Source of the DNA: Actinoplanes sp. SE50/110
GTDB taxonomy: Bacteria; Actinomycetota; Actinomycetes; Mycobacteriales; Micromonosporaceae
Length of the DNA stretch: 64,000 nucleotides
Assembly: GCF_900119315.1 (NCBI RefSeq)
Contig: NZ_LT827010.1
Span: forward strand, 8,426,001-8,490,000
Direction of reading: 5' to 3'
Part shown: positions 9,448 through 17,849 of the stretch, in pieces
Layout of the letters: the number at the start of each line of letters is the position of its first letter
Position numbering within the stretch: position 1 is the first letter of the stretch
Position numbers and translations under genes: made by a program
Notes under the pieces: generated by a model
What the model was told of the DNA's origin: nothing
What the model saw: the letters and a program-made list of their open reading frames with translations, nothing else
Databases searched by the model: none

Positions 9448-10514
9448 CCGGCGAGCCACCGGTGCAGGGTCGCGGCGCTGTCCCGGATCTGGCCGATCTC
9501 GACGTGCTCGTCCGGCGCGTGGGCGAGCGACGGATCGCCCGGCCCGTAGTTGAGCGCCGGGATGCCCAGCGCCGCGAAGCGGGCCACGTCGGTCCAGCCG
9601 AGCTTGGCGGCCGGCGCCACCCCGACCGCGGTGAGGAATTCCCGGGCGGCGGTCGCGTCCAGGCCGGGCAGCGCCCCGGGGGCGGAGTCGGTGACCGCCA
9701 GGTCGAAGCCGGCGAACACCTCGTTGAGGTGGTCCAGGGCCTGTGCTTGCGACCGGTCCGGCGCGAACCGCAGGTTGACCTCGACCGCGCACTCGTCGGG
9801 GACGACGTTGCCGGCCACGCCGCCGGTGATCCCGACGGCGTTCAACCCTTCCCGGTACGTGCAGCCGTCGATCGTCACGGTCCGCGGGTGGTAGGCCTCC
9901 AGCCGGCGCAGCACCTCGCCGGCCGCGTGGATCGCGTTCACCCCGCGCCAGGCCCGGGCGGTGTGTGCGCGGCGCCCGTGGGTGCGCACCAGCGCCCGCA
10001 TGGTGCCCTGGCAGCCGGCCTCGACCACGCCGTACGTCGGTTCCAGCAGCACCGCGAAGTCGGCTCGGAGCCATTCCGGTTTGCCGGCCGCGACCAGGTT
10101 GAGCCCGTTGAACTCGTGCTCGATCTCCTCGGCCTCGTAGAACAGGTAGGTCACGTCGTACGCCGGGTCGGGCAGCGTGGCGGCCAGGTGCAGCGCCACG
10201 GCCACCCCGGATTTCATGTCCGCCGTCCCGCAGCCGTAGATGAGGTCGTCGACGACTGTGGACGGAAAGTTGCCGTTGATCGGCACCGTGTCGAGGTGAC
10301 CGGCGAGCACCACGCGCTGCGCGCGACCCAGGTCGGTGCGGGCCAGCACGGTGTTGCCGACGCGGTCCACGGTGAGGTGACCGGCCTCGCGCAGCACGTC
10401 CTGCACGCAGTCGGCGATCACCTTCTCGTCGCGGGACACGGAGGCGATGTCGACCAGGGCACGGGTCAACTCGACCGGGTCGACCAGCACGTCCGGGGTC
10501 AGCGGGTTGGCCAT
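9444..10514 (-). CDS. dapE: succinyl-diaminopimelate desuccinylase
   Basis: Removes the succinyl group from N-succinyl-LL-diaminopimelate in DAP/lysine synthesis. It is a 356-aa M20-family metallohydrolase of the actinobacterial length class. Visible metal motifs are AGHLDTVP, the GCGTADMKSG stretch and FYEAEEIEHEFN, with a C-terminal NYGPGDPSLAH histidine. The start at 10514 is chosen because TATGGT lies 6 bases upstream, indicating a leaderless mRNA. It is divergent from dapD, and the two share the 76-bp promoter region. Confidence 0.95.
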   Translation of the reverse strand: MANPLTPDVLVDPVELTRALVDIASVSRDEKVIADCVQDVLREAGHLTVDRVGNTVLARTDLGRAQRVVLAGHLDTVPINGNFPSTVVDDLIYGCGTADMKSGVAVALHLAATLPDPAYDVTYLFYEAEEIEHEFNGLNLVAAGKPEWLRADFAVLLEPTYGVVEAGCQGTMRALVRTHGRRAHTARAWRGVNAIHAAGEVLRRLEAYHPRTVTIDGCTYREGLNAVGITGGVAGNVVPDECAVEVNLRFAPDRSQAQALDHLNEVFAGFDLAVTDSAPGALPGLDATAAREFLTAVGVAPAAKLGWTDVARFAALGIPALNYGPGDPSLAHAPDEHVEIGQIRDSAATLHRWLAG

Positions 10515-10590
10515 GTGCGCACCATACAAGGCCGTCCCGAGCACCGGACGCACCCGATCAGGGGCCTCCCCGCCTAGTAGGGTTCATGCC
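10515..10590. promoter_or_regulatory. divergent leaderless promoters of dapE and dapD
   Basis: On the minus strand TATGGT (10526-10521) is followed by 6 bases and the dapE ATG. On the plus strand TAGGGT (10578-10583) is followed by 7 bases and the dapD GTG. Both match the TANNNT-N6-7-start pattern of leaderless actinobacterial transcripts. Confidence 0.7.
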
Positions 10591-11538
10591 GTGGATACCG
10601 CGATCTCGACTTCGCCCGCGTGGGGCATCGGCCTGGCCACCGTGACCGCCGACGGGCAGGTGCTGGACACCTGGTTCCCGGCCGGTTTCCTGGGTCTGGG
10701 TGAGGAGCCGGCCGAGGCGCCGGCGCTGCCGGCCGGGCTGACCGGCCCCAAGCTGCTGCCCGGCCTGGCCACGGTCGAGGTCCGCGCCACGGTCAAGTCG
10801 CTGGCCGAGCCGATCGCCGACACCGCCGAGGCCTACCTGCGGTTGCACCTGCTCTCGCACCGCCTGATCCGGCCGAACGAGCTGAATCTGGACGGCATCT
10901 TCGGCCTGCTGGCCAACGTCGCCTGGACCTCGGCCGGCCCGTGCCCGCCGGACCGGGTCGACGAGCTGCGCTTCCTGGAGCGGGCCGCCGGCCGGCACCT
11001 GGCCGTCTACGGCATCGACAAGTTCCCGCGGATGACCGATTACGTGTCGCCGAGCGGGGTCCGGATCGCCGACGCGGACCGGGTCCGGCTGGGCGCGCAC
11101 CTGGCGCCGGGCACCACGATCATGCAGGAGGGATTCGTCAACTTCAACGCCGGCACGCTGGGCACCTCGATGGTGGAGGGTCGCATCGTGCAGGGCGTGG
11201 TGGTGGGTGACGGGTCCGACATCGGCGGTGGTTCGTCGATCATGGGCACCCTGTCCGGCGGCGGCAAGGAGAAGGTCCGGATCGGCGAGCGCAGCCTGCT
11301 CGGGGCGAACGCGGGCGTCGGCATCTCGCTGGGCGACGACTGCGTGGTCGAGGCCGGCGTCTACATCACCGCCTCGTCGAAGGTGTCGCTGCCGGACGGC
11401 CGTGTGGTGAAGGCCATCGAGCTGTCCGGTGTGAGCAATCTCCTGTTCTGGCGCAACTCGGTCTCCGGCGCCCTGGAGGCCCGCCCGCGCAAGGGCACCG
11501 GCATCGAGCTGAACAGCGCTCTGCACGCCAACGATTGA
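10591..11538 (+). CDS. dapD: tetrahydrodipicolinate N-succinyltransferase
   Basis: Transfers succinyl from succinyl-CoA to tetrahydrodipicolinate, the first step of the succinylase DAP branch. At 315 aa it matches the actinobacterial DapD type. The N-terminal domain (AWGIGLATVTADG) leads into a left-handed beta-helix of hexapeptide repeats around residues 160-270, for example the MQEGFVNFNAGTLG and GGGSSIMGTLSGGG stretches. The GTG start follows TAGGGT by 7 bases. It ends 14 bp before the convergent lysG gene. Confidence 0.95.
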   Translation: MDTAISTSPAWGIGLATVTADGQVLDTWFPAGFLGLGEEPAEAPALPAGLTGPKLLPGLATVEVRATVKSLAEPIADTAEAYLRLHLLSHRLIRPNELNLDGIFGLLANVAWTSAGPCPPDRVDELRFLERAAGRHLAVYGIDKFPRMTDYVSPSGVRIADADRVRLGAHLAPGTTIMQEGFVNFNAGTLGTSMVEGRIVQGVVVGDGSDIGGGSSIMGTLSGGGKEKVRIGERSLLGANAGVGISLGDDCVVEAGVYITASSKVSLPDGRVVKAIELSGVSNLLFWRNSVSGALEARPRKGTGIELNSALHAND

Positions 11539-11552
11539 GAGATCAACGGCGC

Positions 11553-12380
11553 TCATCCGGTACGCAGTGAGCTGACGGCCGCCTCGCGAACGGCGGCCGT
11601 CAGCGTGTTCAGCAAAGCCGACTCGATGCGCCAGTACTGCCAGTACAACGGCACATCCAGGAACCTGTCCGGAAACATCTGGACGTATTCTCCGGAGTCC
11701 AGCAGGGCCCGGGCGTTCTGCTCCGGCACCGTTCCCCAGCCCAGCCCCAGCCGGATCGCCTCGTTGAAGGCCGCCGCCGCCGGCACGTAGTGGACCACCG
11801 GATCGCGCGGCGTCAGCCCGGCCAGTTCCAGGAACCGGTGCTGCAGCCGGTCCTTCCGGTTGTAGATGATCATCGGAGCGGTCGCGAAGTCCACGCCGGG
11901 CGCCGCCACCGCGAGATACCGCATCGCGCCGAGCTCCTCGACCCGGCAGCCCTGGACCGCCACGTTCTCCGCGGTGACCGCCGCCATCACCGTCCCGGAC
12001 CGCAGCAGGTCGGCGGTGTAGTCCTGGTCGTCGGTGTGTATCTCGAAGGTCGCGCCCGGCACCCGGGTGAGCACCGGCATGAACCAGGTGTTCAGCGAGT
12101 CGGCGTTCACCACGATCGACACCCGGGTCCCGCCGCGCGCCTGCGCCAGCGCCTCCCGTTCCAGCAGGGCCACCTGTCCGGCGAACCGGACCAGCGCCTG
12201 GCCGGCCTCGGTGGCCGTGCACGGTTTGGCCCGTCGCACCAGCACCTGCCCGACGGCCCGTTCGAGTGCCTTGATCCGTTGGCTGACCGCCGATGGGGTG
12301 ACGTGCAGCACCCGCGCGGCCGCCTCGAACGAGCCCTGCTCCACCACGGCCTGGAAGGTCTGCAGCTGTACCTGGTCCAC
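11553..12380 (-). CDS. lysG: LysR-type regulator of lysine export (ArgP/LysG family)
   Basis: 275-aa LysR-family activator. The N-terminal winged helix (residues ~1-60) contains the family helix EAAARVLHVTPSAVSQRI, followed by the effector-binding fold. It closely fits the ArgP/IciA/LysG subgroup, which senses intracellular basic amino acids and activates a divergent LysE/ArgO exporter gene; that exporter lies divergently here. The GTG start is 74 bp from lysE, and the gap holds a likely operator. Being next to dapD and dapE fits a role in lysine/DAP homeostasis. Confidence 0.9.
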   Translation of the reverse strand: MDQVQLQTFQAVVEQGSFEAAARVLHVTPSAVSQRIKALERAVGQVLVRRAKPCTATEAGQALVRFAGQVALLEREALAQARGGTRVSIVVNADSLNTWFMPVLTRVPGATFEIHTDDQDYTADLLRSGTVMAAVTAENVAVQGCRVEELGAMRYLAVAAPGVDFATAPMIIYNRKDRLQHRFLELAGLTPRDPVVHYVPAAAAFNEAIRLGLGWGTVPEQNARALLDSGEYVQMFPDRFLDVPLYWQYWRIESALLNTLTAAVREAAVSSLRTG

Positions 12381-12391
12381 GATTAAGTATC

Positions 12392-12417
12392 GCTAATCCA
12401 TCCTGAAATTCTTTAGC
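12392..12417. promoter_or_regulatory. candidate LysG operator between lysG and lysE
   Basis: Perfect inverted repeat GCTAA-N16-TTAGC in an AT-rich island of the 74-bp divergent gap. The position and AT content fit a LysR-type binding site. Downstream, TAGCGT (12442-12447) is 7 bases before the lysE GTG and is its likely -10. Confidence 0.55.
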
Positions 12418-12454
12418 TGGAGTTCAGCCGATCGGGAACCGTAGCGTCGGGATC

Positions 12455-13057
12455 GTGCTCACCTCCGCCGTGGCCGGCTTTGCCGCTTCCGCCGTGCTGA
12501 TCATCGCGATCGGCGCCCAGAACGCCTTCGTCCTGCGCCAGGGCCTGCGCCGGGAACACGTCCTGCCGATCGTCCTGACCTGCGCCCTCTCCGACGTCCT
12601 GCTGATCTCCGCGGGCATCGCGGGCCTGGGCGCGATCATCGCCGCGCAGCCGCGACTGGTCTCCGCGATCCGCTGGATCGGCGCGATCTTCCTGCTGGCG
12701 TACGCGGTTCTCGCCGCCCGCCGGGCGCTGCGCCCCACCGGCAGCCTCGATCCGACCGGCCGCGCCCCCGCCACCCTGCGCGCCACGCTGCTCACCTGTC
12801 TGGCCTTCACCTACCTGAACCCGCACGTCTACCTGGACACCGTGCTGCTGCTCGGCTCGGTGGCCCAGCAGCACGCGCACCGCTGGTGGTTCGGGGTGGG
12901 CGCCGCGCTGGCCAGCCTGACCTGGTTCACCGCCCTCGGCCTGGGCGCCCGCCGCCTCGCCCCGCTGCTGGCCCGCCCGAACGCCTGGCGGGTCCTGGAC
13001 GGCGCGATAGCTCTGGTCATGGCGGCCCTCGGCGGCACACTGTTGCTCCAGGCTTGA
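12455..13057 (+). CDS. lysE: LysE/ArgO-family amino acid exporter
   Basis: 200-aa inner-membrane exporter of basic amino acids (L-lysine and/or L-arginine). The family signature near the N-terminus reads IIAIGAQNAFVLRQG, and there are about six hydrophobic segments with the conserved FTYLNPHVYLDT stretch in the middle. The GTG start is leaderless, with TAGCGT 7 bases upstream. It is divergent from its presumed activator lysG. Its stop overlaps the -35 element of the next gene's promoter. Confidence 0.93.
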   Translation: MLTSAVAGFAASAVLIIAIGAQNAFVLRQGLRREHVLPIVLTCALSDVLLISAGIAGLGAIIAAQPRLVSAIRWIGAIFLLAYAVLAARRALRPTGSLDPTGRAPATLRATLLTCLAFTYLNPHVYLDTVLLLGSVAQQHAHRWWFGVGAALASLTWFTALGLGARRLAPLLARPNAWRVLDGAIALVMAALGGTLLLQA

Positions 13058-13084
13058 CCCTCGACCTGGTCGAGGCCCCAGGGT
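13054..13084 (+). promoter_or_regulatory. MerR-type promoter/operator
   Basis: A -35 TTGACC (13054-13059) and a -10 CAGGGT (13079-13084) are separated by 19 bp, the over-long spacing typical of MerR-controlled promoters. The perfect dyad CCTCGAC-ctg-GTCGAGG (13059-13075) fills the spacer. It lies directly upstream of the MerR-clamp gene, so autoregulation is likely. Confidence 0.75.
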
Positions 13085-13104
13085 CGGCGGGTGTGAGGAG
13101 TGCG

Positions 13105-14145
13105 ATGCGGACGATCGGTGCGGCGGCCCGGGCCAGCGGCCTGACGGTCAGCGCCCTGCGGTTCTACGACAGCGCGGGCGTGCTGGTCCCGGCCGTGGTC
13201 GACCCGGACACCGGCTACCGGCGGTACTCGGCCGAGCAGATCCGGGCGGCCCGGCTGATCGCCGGGCTGCGCCGGGTCGGGATGCCGGTCGCCGAGATCA
13301 GCCGGGCGGTGGCCGACCTCGGGCACCCGGACCGGGTACGTGATCGGCTGGACGCCCACCTGGCCCGCCTGGAGGCCGGCCTGGCCGACGCCCGCACCGA
13401 ACTCCTCCGCCTGCACACCCTGCTCGACCTGGAGGAGCACCTGATGACCCGCATCACCCTGTCCGCCGCCGACCTGCGGGCCACGCTGGCCGCGGTCCGG
13501 TTCGCCACCACCGACCCGATCCCCGGCACCCCGTTCCCCGGGGGAGTCCTGCTGGAGGCGGCCGACGGCACGCTGACCCTGGTCGCCACCGACCGCTACC
13601 GGCTCGCGGTCGCCGCGACCCCGGCCGCCGTCGAGGGCTCACCGGCCCGCCACTATCTGCCGCTGGACTTCGTCGACCGGCTGCTGGGGCTCACCACCGG
13701 CACCGTCACCCTCGACGTCGACGACGACTCGCTGCGGGCCACGGCCGGCGATCTCGACCTGCGGGCCGCCCCGGTGGCGGCCGACTTCCCGGATTACCGC
13801 CGGCTCGTTCCCGGGCCCGGTCGCCGGATCGGCGTCGACCCCGCCGAGCTGCGCGAGCTGCTGGCCGACGCGCCGGAGGTGCACCGGGAGCACGACGGCG
13901 CCACCTACCCGGTGACGATCCTGGCCGAGGACCCGGACGGTGGCCTGCGTCTGGCCGCCGAGTCGGAGTGGTCCACCGACGCCGGGCGGCACGTGGCGGT
14001 GAACCGCGAGTTCCTGCTCCAGGCGGCCGACGCGGGCGGCCCCGGCCAGCTGCTGCTGGAGCTGGACGGGCCGGTCCGACCGCTGATCATTCGCAGTGCC
14101 GCCGATGAATCCCGTTTCTCCCTGCTCATGCCGGTCCGCGGCTGA
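13105..14145 (+). CDS. MerR regulator fused to DnaN-like sliding-clamp domains
   Basis: 346-aa two-part protein. Residues ~1-75 are a MerR winged helix (TIGAAARASGLTVSALRFYD, then TGYRRYSAEQI), followed by a coiled-coil helix to ~113. From ~115 to the end there are two domains of the bacterial DNA polymerase III beta clamp: GVLLEAADGTLTLVATDRYR, then FPDYRRLVP, HVAVNREFLL and a C-terminal IIRSAADESRFSLLMPVR. True DnaN has three such domains, so the N-terminal one is replaced by the MerR module. GAGGAG is 4 bases before the ATG. Such fusions are, to my knowledge, found in other actinobacteria but have no established function. The clamp part may sense a ligand or contact DNA or polymerase partners. 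Confidence 0.85.
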   Translation: MRTIGAAARASGLTVSALRFYDSAGVLVPAVVDPDTGYRRYSAEQIRAARLIAGLRRVGMPVAEISRAVADLGHPDRVRDRLDAHLARLEAGLADARTELLRLHTLLDLEEHLMTRITLSAADLRATLAAVRFATTDPIPGTPFPGGVLLEAADGTLTLVATDRYRLAVAATPAAVEGSPARHYLPLDFVDRLLGLTTGTVTLDVDDDSLRATAGDLDLRAAPVAADFPDYRRLVPGPGRRIGVDPAELRELLADAPEVHREHDGATYPVTILAEDPDGGLRLAAESEWSTDAGRHVAVNREFLLQAADAGGPGQLLLELDGPVRPLIIRSAADESRFSLLMPVRG

Positions 14146-14249
14146 CTGTCGGCCGCGTTGAGTCGCGGATTGAACACGGTTCAGCCACGACTTCCGTGAA
14201 CGCTGAGACCATCGCGACTTTGAGCGCACGCTCTGGTTACCGTCGGCGT

Positions 14250-14999
14250 GTGCGCAGCAGCCCGCCGGATGACGACCTCAACACCGCGGCGGCCGGCTCG
14301 TCCCTGACCGGGTGGGAGTTCGCCTGGCTGGACGGGCTGGCCGTCGCGGCCGAGCCGTCCTGGTCGTACGTGGAGATCGCCCGCCCGCTGGTGCGCCCGG
14401 CCCGCAGCCTGCTCGACCTGGACACCGGCGGCGGCGAGCTGCTGGCCGAGCTGGCCCCCCTGCCGGCGTGCACGGTGGCGGTGGAGAGCTGGGCCCGCAA
14501 CACCCCGATCGCCCGGGAGCGGCTCGCCCCGTTCGGCGTCGAGGTCCTCACCGAGCTGCCGGCCGGCGAGGACGAGTTCGACGTGGTGCTCAGCCGCCAT
14601 GGCCGGCTGCCGGCCGCGGACATCGCCCGCCTGCTCAAGCCGGGCGGTGTGCTGCTCACCCAGCAGGTCGGCAGCGACGACCTGGCCGAGCTGAACGACG
14701 CGCTCGGCGCCCCGCCGCCACACCCGCGCCGGTGGGACGCCGAGGTCGCGGCGGCCGCCCTGACCGCGGCCGGGCTGCGGGTCACCGACGTGCGCGAGGA
14801 GCATCCGGCACTCGCCTTCCGCGACATCCGGGCGGTGGTCCACCATCTGCGCACCGTCCCGTGGCAGGTGCGCAACTTCAGCCCGCAGCGATACGAGCGC
14901 GAGCTCGCCCGCCTGACCGCGGTCATCCGGGCCCGCGGCGAGTTCACCGCGCGGGCGCACCGGTTCCTGCTCCAAGCTCAGCGGCCGACAGAAGCATAG
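14250..14999 (+). CDS. class I SAM-dependent methyltransferase
   Basis: 249-aa predicted methyltransferase with a Rossmann core. Motif I is LLDLDTGGGELLAEL (residues ~56-70), a post-I acidic strand reads AVESW, and the motif IV/V region is DEFDVVLSRHGRL then LLKPGGVLLTQQVG. The GTG at 14250 is preferred because TACCGT lies 6 bases upstream; an in-frame GTG at 14196 would add 18 residues. The substrate cannot be read from the sequence. It stands alone, 104 bp after the MerR-clamp gene. Confidence 0.8.
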   Translation: MRSSPPDDDLNTAAAGSSLTGWEFAWLDGLAVAAEPSWSYVEIARPLVRPARSLLDLDTGGGELLAELAPLPACTVAVESWARNTPIARERLAPFGVEVLTELPAGEDEFDVVLSRHGRLPAADIARLLKPGGVLLTQQVGSDDLAELNDALGAPPPHPRRWDAEVAAAALTAAGLRVTDVREEHPALAFRDIRAVVHHLRTVPWQVRNFSPQRYERELARLTAVIRARGEFTARAHRFLLQAQRPTEA

Positions 15000-15478
15000 G
15001 GCGAAAGCCTCTTTCAGGGGAACGCTCCGGTGATCGGCTTACCCCATTCGGGGCAAACGACCGACATTTCCTTTCCAAAACTTCACGTCTCAACCATCCC
15101 GGCAGCCCTCGACGGACCCGTTCCGGCCATGTGAGCCGCATTCGGGGTTGAGCCGGACGCCTCGCTCTGCCACGCCGGATCGACGCAGGTCACACCCGGT
15201 CCCGGCGGCAGCCGACGGTTACGGTTCCCGCGGCTTCTGCCGCTTTGTTAATGCTTGCGGGGTACGTCCAATGGACATCCGGGCTGGGCAGATCATCCGT
15301 AACAGCCCGGCTGGAATACCTATCGTCGCGCCTGGGCGGGTCAGCCATCTTTGTCGCAGCGCCGGGACGCCGAAAGCGGGCACCGGCCACACCCAGTCAA
15401 CGATGCGCCCGCCGCTCCCGTCGCTCCGCAACCGCCGGGGACCGCGCGCTCGAACCCCGTTCCAGGAGGAACTTTCCC
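15000..15478. other. 479-bp gene-free region upstream of the secreted-protein cluster
   Basis: I see no convincing gene. It contains an inverted repeat CCGGGCTG (15279-15286) / CAGCCCGG (15303-15310) with a 16-base loop about 170 bp before the next start, and a strong Shine-Dalgarno (AGGAGGA, 15464-15470) for that gene. The length suggests a long 5' leader or a complex promoter. Confidence 0.5.
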
Positions 15479-15973
15479 ATGCGCAAGATGACCAAGCGTT
15501 CCGCCGTTGTCGCCTCCGCCGTCGCCGTGGCGGTCGTCGGAGCCGGAGCCGCCTGGGCCGCCTGGACCCTGACCGGCACCGGCTCGGCGACGGCCCGCGC
15601 CGGCGACGTTCAGACCCTGACCGTTTCCGGGGTGTCGTCCACTCCGCTGGTTCCGGGCGGCAATGCCGACGTCAAATTCCACGTCGTCAATCCGAACGCC
15701 TTCCCGGTGTTGATCAACGGCATCCACTTCTCGAACATCACGGCATCTGGCGACTGCAACGCCGGCAGCGTGACCGCGGTCAGCACCGCGCCGCTGCCCA
15801 CCGCTGCTGGCGCTCTTGAGCTCGCCGCGAAAGATACCGTCGGGGGCGGCGACAAGAAGGACATCACCTACGCCGGGTCGCTGCACATGAGCAACGCCGC
15901 GACCGACGACTGCGTAGGCGCGACGTTCACGTTCGACGTGCTCCTGGACGCCAAGAGCAACGCGGCAGCCTGA
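15479..15973 (+). CDS. small secreted protein, paralogue 1 (TasA/camelysin-like layout)
   Basis: 164 aa. One N-terminal hydrophobic segment (~10-28) ends in AAWAAW, followed by a Thr/Ser/Gly-rich start and a predicted beta-rich extracellular domain. Shared family features: LVPGGNADVKF then VVNPNAFPV (an Asn before an aromatic-Pro pair), a first Cys (SGDCNAG) and a C-terminal CVGATFTFDVLL. The hydrophobic-segment/aromatic pattern resembles SipW-dependent TasA/camelysin precursors, but no sipW-like peptidase lies in the window. AGGAGGA is 8 bases before the ATG. First gene of a cluster of five; function unknown. Confidence 0.75.
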   Translation: MRKMTKRSAVVASAVAVAVVGAGAAWAAWTLTGTGSATARAGDVQTLTVSGVSSTPLVPGGNADVKFHVVNPNAFPVLINGIHFSNITASGDCNAGSVTAVSTAPLPTAAGALELAAKDTVGGGDKKDITYAGSLHMSNAATDDCVGATFTFDVLLDAKSNAAA

Positions 15974-16032
15974 CGTCGGTGGGGCCGCCTGGCAGGCGTC
16001 CCCACCCCCTTTCCCGAGACAGGAACGGCACC

Positions 16033-16527
16033 TTGTTCGGATCATCGCTGCGGGCCAGGCCCGTGATCGTCGTCGCGGTCGTCGCCGGGCTGATCGTCAC
16101 CGGCGGCGTGGCCTGGGCGCAGTGGCGCCTGTCCGGGTCCGGGAAGGCGAGCGCCACCGCGGGGACGGTCACCAACCTTCAGATGACGGCGCAGCCCCTG
16201 CCGAATGCGCCGCTGTACCCCGGGAAGCGGACCGCGCTGTCGGTCACCGTGCACAACGGCAACAGCTTCCCGGTGCTGGTCACCCTCATCCAGGCGGGCT
16301 CCGGGCCGGTGACGGCAGACGCCGCGCACCGGACCGCCGGATGCCTCACCACCGGCGTCTCGCTGATCACGCCGGCGCTGGCGGTGTCCTGGCCGATCCC
16401 GGCCAGGGCGGACGAGACATTCCGGGTGTCGAACGCGGTCACGATGACCAACGCGTCGGACTCGGCGTGCCGTGGGGCGACGTTCACCATCCCGCTCGCC
16501 GCGACCGGACGCAGCAATGCGGCCTGA
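16033..16527 (+). CDS. small secreted protein, paralogue 2
   Basis: 164 aa from a probable TTG start with AGGAA about 9 bases upstream; an in-frame GTG at 15979 is the alternative. A hydrophobic segment at ~10-30 ends in VAWAQW, followed by the same beta-rich fold: LYPGKRTALSVTVHNGNSFP, a central Cys in AGCLTTG and a terminal CRGATFTIPLAA. It is clearly a paralogue of the preceding gene. Its last 11 bp overlap the next gene, so the cluster is probably translated as one unit. Confidence 0.7.
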   Translation: MFGSSLRARPVIVVAVVAGLIVTGGVAWAQWRLSGSGKASATAGTVTNLQMTAQPLPNAPLYPGKRTALSVTVHNGNSFPVLVTLIQAGSGPVTADAAHRTAGCLTTGVSLITPALAVSWPIPARADETFRVSNAVTMTNASDSACRGATFTIPLAATGRSNAA

Positions 16528-17005
16528 GCGGATCCGGAGTCTGCCGTTCCGGAACGGCAGACTCCGCAGCGGGCAGTGGTGGGCGGCGGCCGCCGGGGTG
16601 GTGTTCGTCTGCGCCGGGGTGGCGGCCGCGGTGCGGGCACCCGAGCCGGAACCGGTCTCCCGGGACACTCCCGTCTTCGGGATCCGGGCCGACTCGGTGA
16701 GCGGGCTCTACCCCGGGGCCGTCCGGCGCAGCCGGGTGACCCTGCTCAACCCCTATCCCTATCCGATCGTCGTCCGGTCGGTCGACGCGCAGGTCGCATC
16801 GACCTCCCGGCGCCGGTGCCGGGCGTCGGCCCGGAACCTGCGGGTCGAACGGTTCCACGGGCGGCTGCCGGTGACCGTCCCGGCCCGGGGACGAGCCGTC
16901 GCCGGAGAATTCGAGGTCCACATGCCCGGAACGGTCGACGACGCCTGCCGGCGGGCGACCTTCCGGCTGACCGTCACCGGCACCGCGAGGACGGTGGGCC
17001 GATGA
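16517..17005 (+). CDS. small secreted protein, paralogue 3 (diverged)
   Basis: 162 aa. A basic N-terminus and one hydrophobic segment (~20-40) lead to the paralogous beta domain: LYPGAVRRSRVTLLNPYPYP, a Cys in RRRCRAS and a terminal CRRATFRLTVTG. It lacks the AWAxW motif after the membrane segment and has a more basic domain than its paralogues. It overlaps paralogue 2 by 11 bp and the next gene by 4 bp (ATGA). Confidence 0.7.
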   Translation: MRPERIRSLPFRNGRLRSGQWWAAAAGVVFVCAGVAAAVRAPEPEPVSRDTPVFGIRADSVSGLYPGAVRRSRVTLLNPYPYPIVVRSVDAQVASTSRRRCRASARNLRVERFHGRLPVTVPARGRAVAGEFEVHMPGTVDDACRRATFRLTVTGTARTVGR

Positions 17006-17616
17006 GGCGCCGGACCGCGCTCGCCCTGATGGCGACCATCGTGGGTGGGGCGATCGCGGCCGGTAGTGGGCTGACCGCCTGGGCCACCTGGGCGGTCAGC
17101 GCCACGCCGGCCACCGGCACGGTCCGCGCCGAACGGATGCCGGTGGTGCGCAACCTGACCGTCATGTTCACCGGCGGAAAGCTGACCTTCGCCTGGGACC
17201 GCACCACCTTCGCCTCCGGGGCAGCGGTCGGCGGCTACCGGGTCTACGCCTCCGGCGGATCCGTCCCGGTCTGCTCGACCACGGCGCTGAGCTGTGGATT
17301 CGCCCCGCAGGGCAAGCCGCAGGGCACGTTCGTGGTGCGGGCCTGGGCCGGCGGGTGGGTCGGCGACGACAGTGCGCCCGTCACGTACGTACCGGGCAAG
17401 AAGACCGTGACCGGCGCCGCCGGGGTAGCCGCGCAGCCTCCGGTGACCGGCGGGACACCCGGCGCTCCGGCGCCGCAGGCGACGGCCGAAGCGGCCGCGA
17501 CCACCTCGCCGGCCGCCGCCCCGGTGGCGAAGGCACCGGCGACGGCCCCGGACAGCAGTGCCCCGGTAGCGGCCGGCACGCCCGCGACGGTCGAGTCGGC
17601 GGCCTCGCCGCAATAG
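17002..17616 (+). CDS. secreted protein with fibronectin-III-like domain
   Basis: 204 aa, translationally coupled to paralogue 3 (ATGA). A hydrophobic segment (~5-30) ends in AWATW as in the paralogues, but the body differs. Residues ~50-130 look like a fibronectin type III domain (LTFAWDR, then GGYRVYASG, FVVRAWAG), with two cysteines in VCSTTALSC. The last ~65 residues are an Ala/Pro/Thr-rich tail without charge pattern, which could span the cell wall. The shared leader and overlap suggest it works with the paralogues. Confidence 0.7.
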   Translation: MRRRTALALMATIVGGAIAAGSGLTAWATWAVSATPATGTVRAERMPVVRNLTVMFTGGKLTFAWDRTTFASGAAVGGYRVYASGGSVPVCSTTALSCGFAPQGKPQGTFVVRAWAGGWVGDDSAPVTYVPGKKTVTGAAGVAAQPPVTGGTPGAPAPQATAEAAATTSPAAAPVAKAPATAPDSSAPVAAGTPATVESAASPQ

Positions 17617-17849
17617 CGCACCAAGGCTCGACGGACGCGGATTTGAGTGCGCGGGCACACCTCGCTAGGAGTGCATCAGTGCAGCTCATGGGCGTGTCAC
17701 GCAGCAACATGGACGGTGCGGCAGCGACCCTGGAGAGTGACCGATCCCTCCGCCGGGGTAAACCGGTTGGGTAGATCGTTCCGATTTATGCGCCTAACAC
17801 GGCGGACGGAAAACCGATCACATCGGACATCTCTATCAGGGAACGTTGT

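Noticed and set aside
15148..15431. Small open frames on both strands in the gap before the secreted-protein cluster
   Set aside because: No ribosome-binding site, no leaderless -10 element, no domain, and frames overlap each other.
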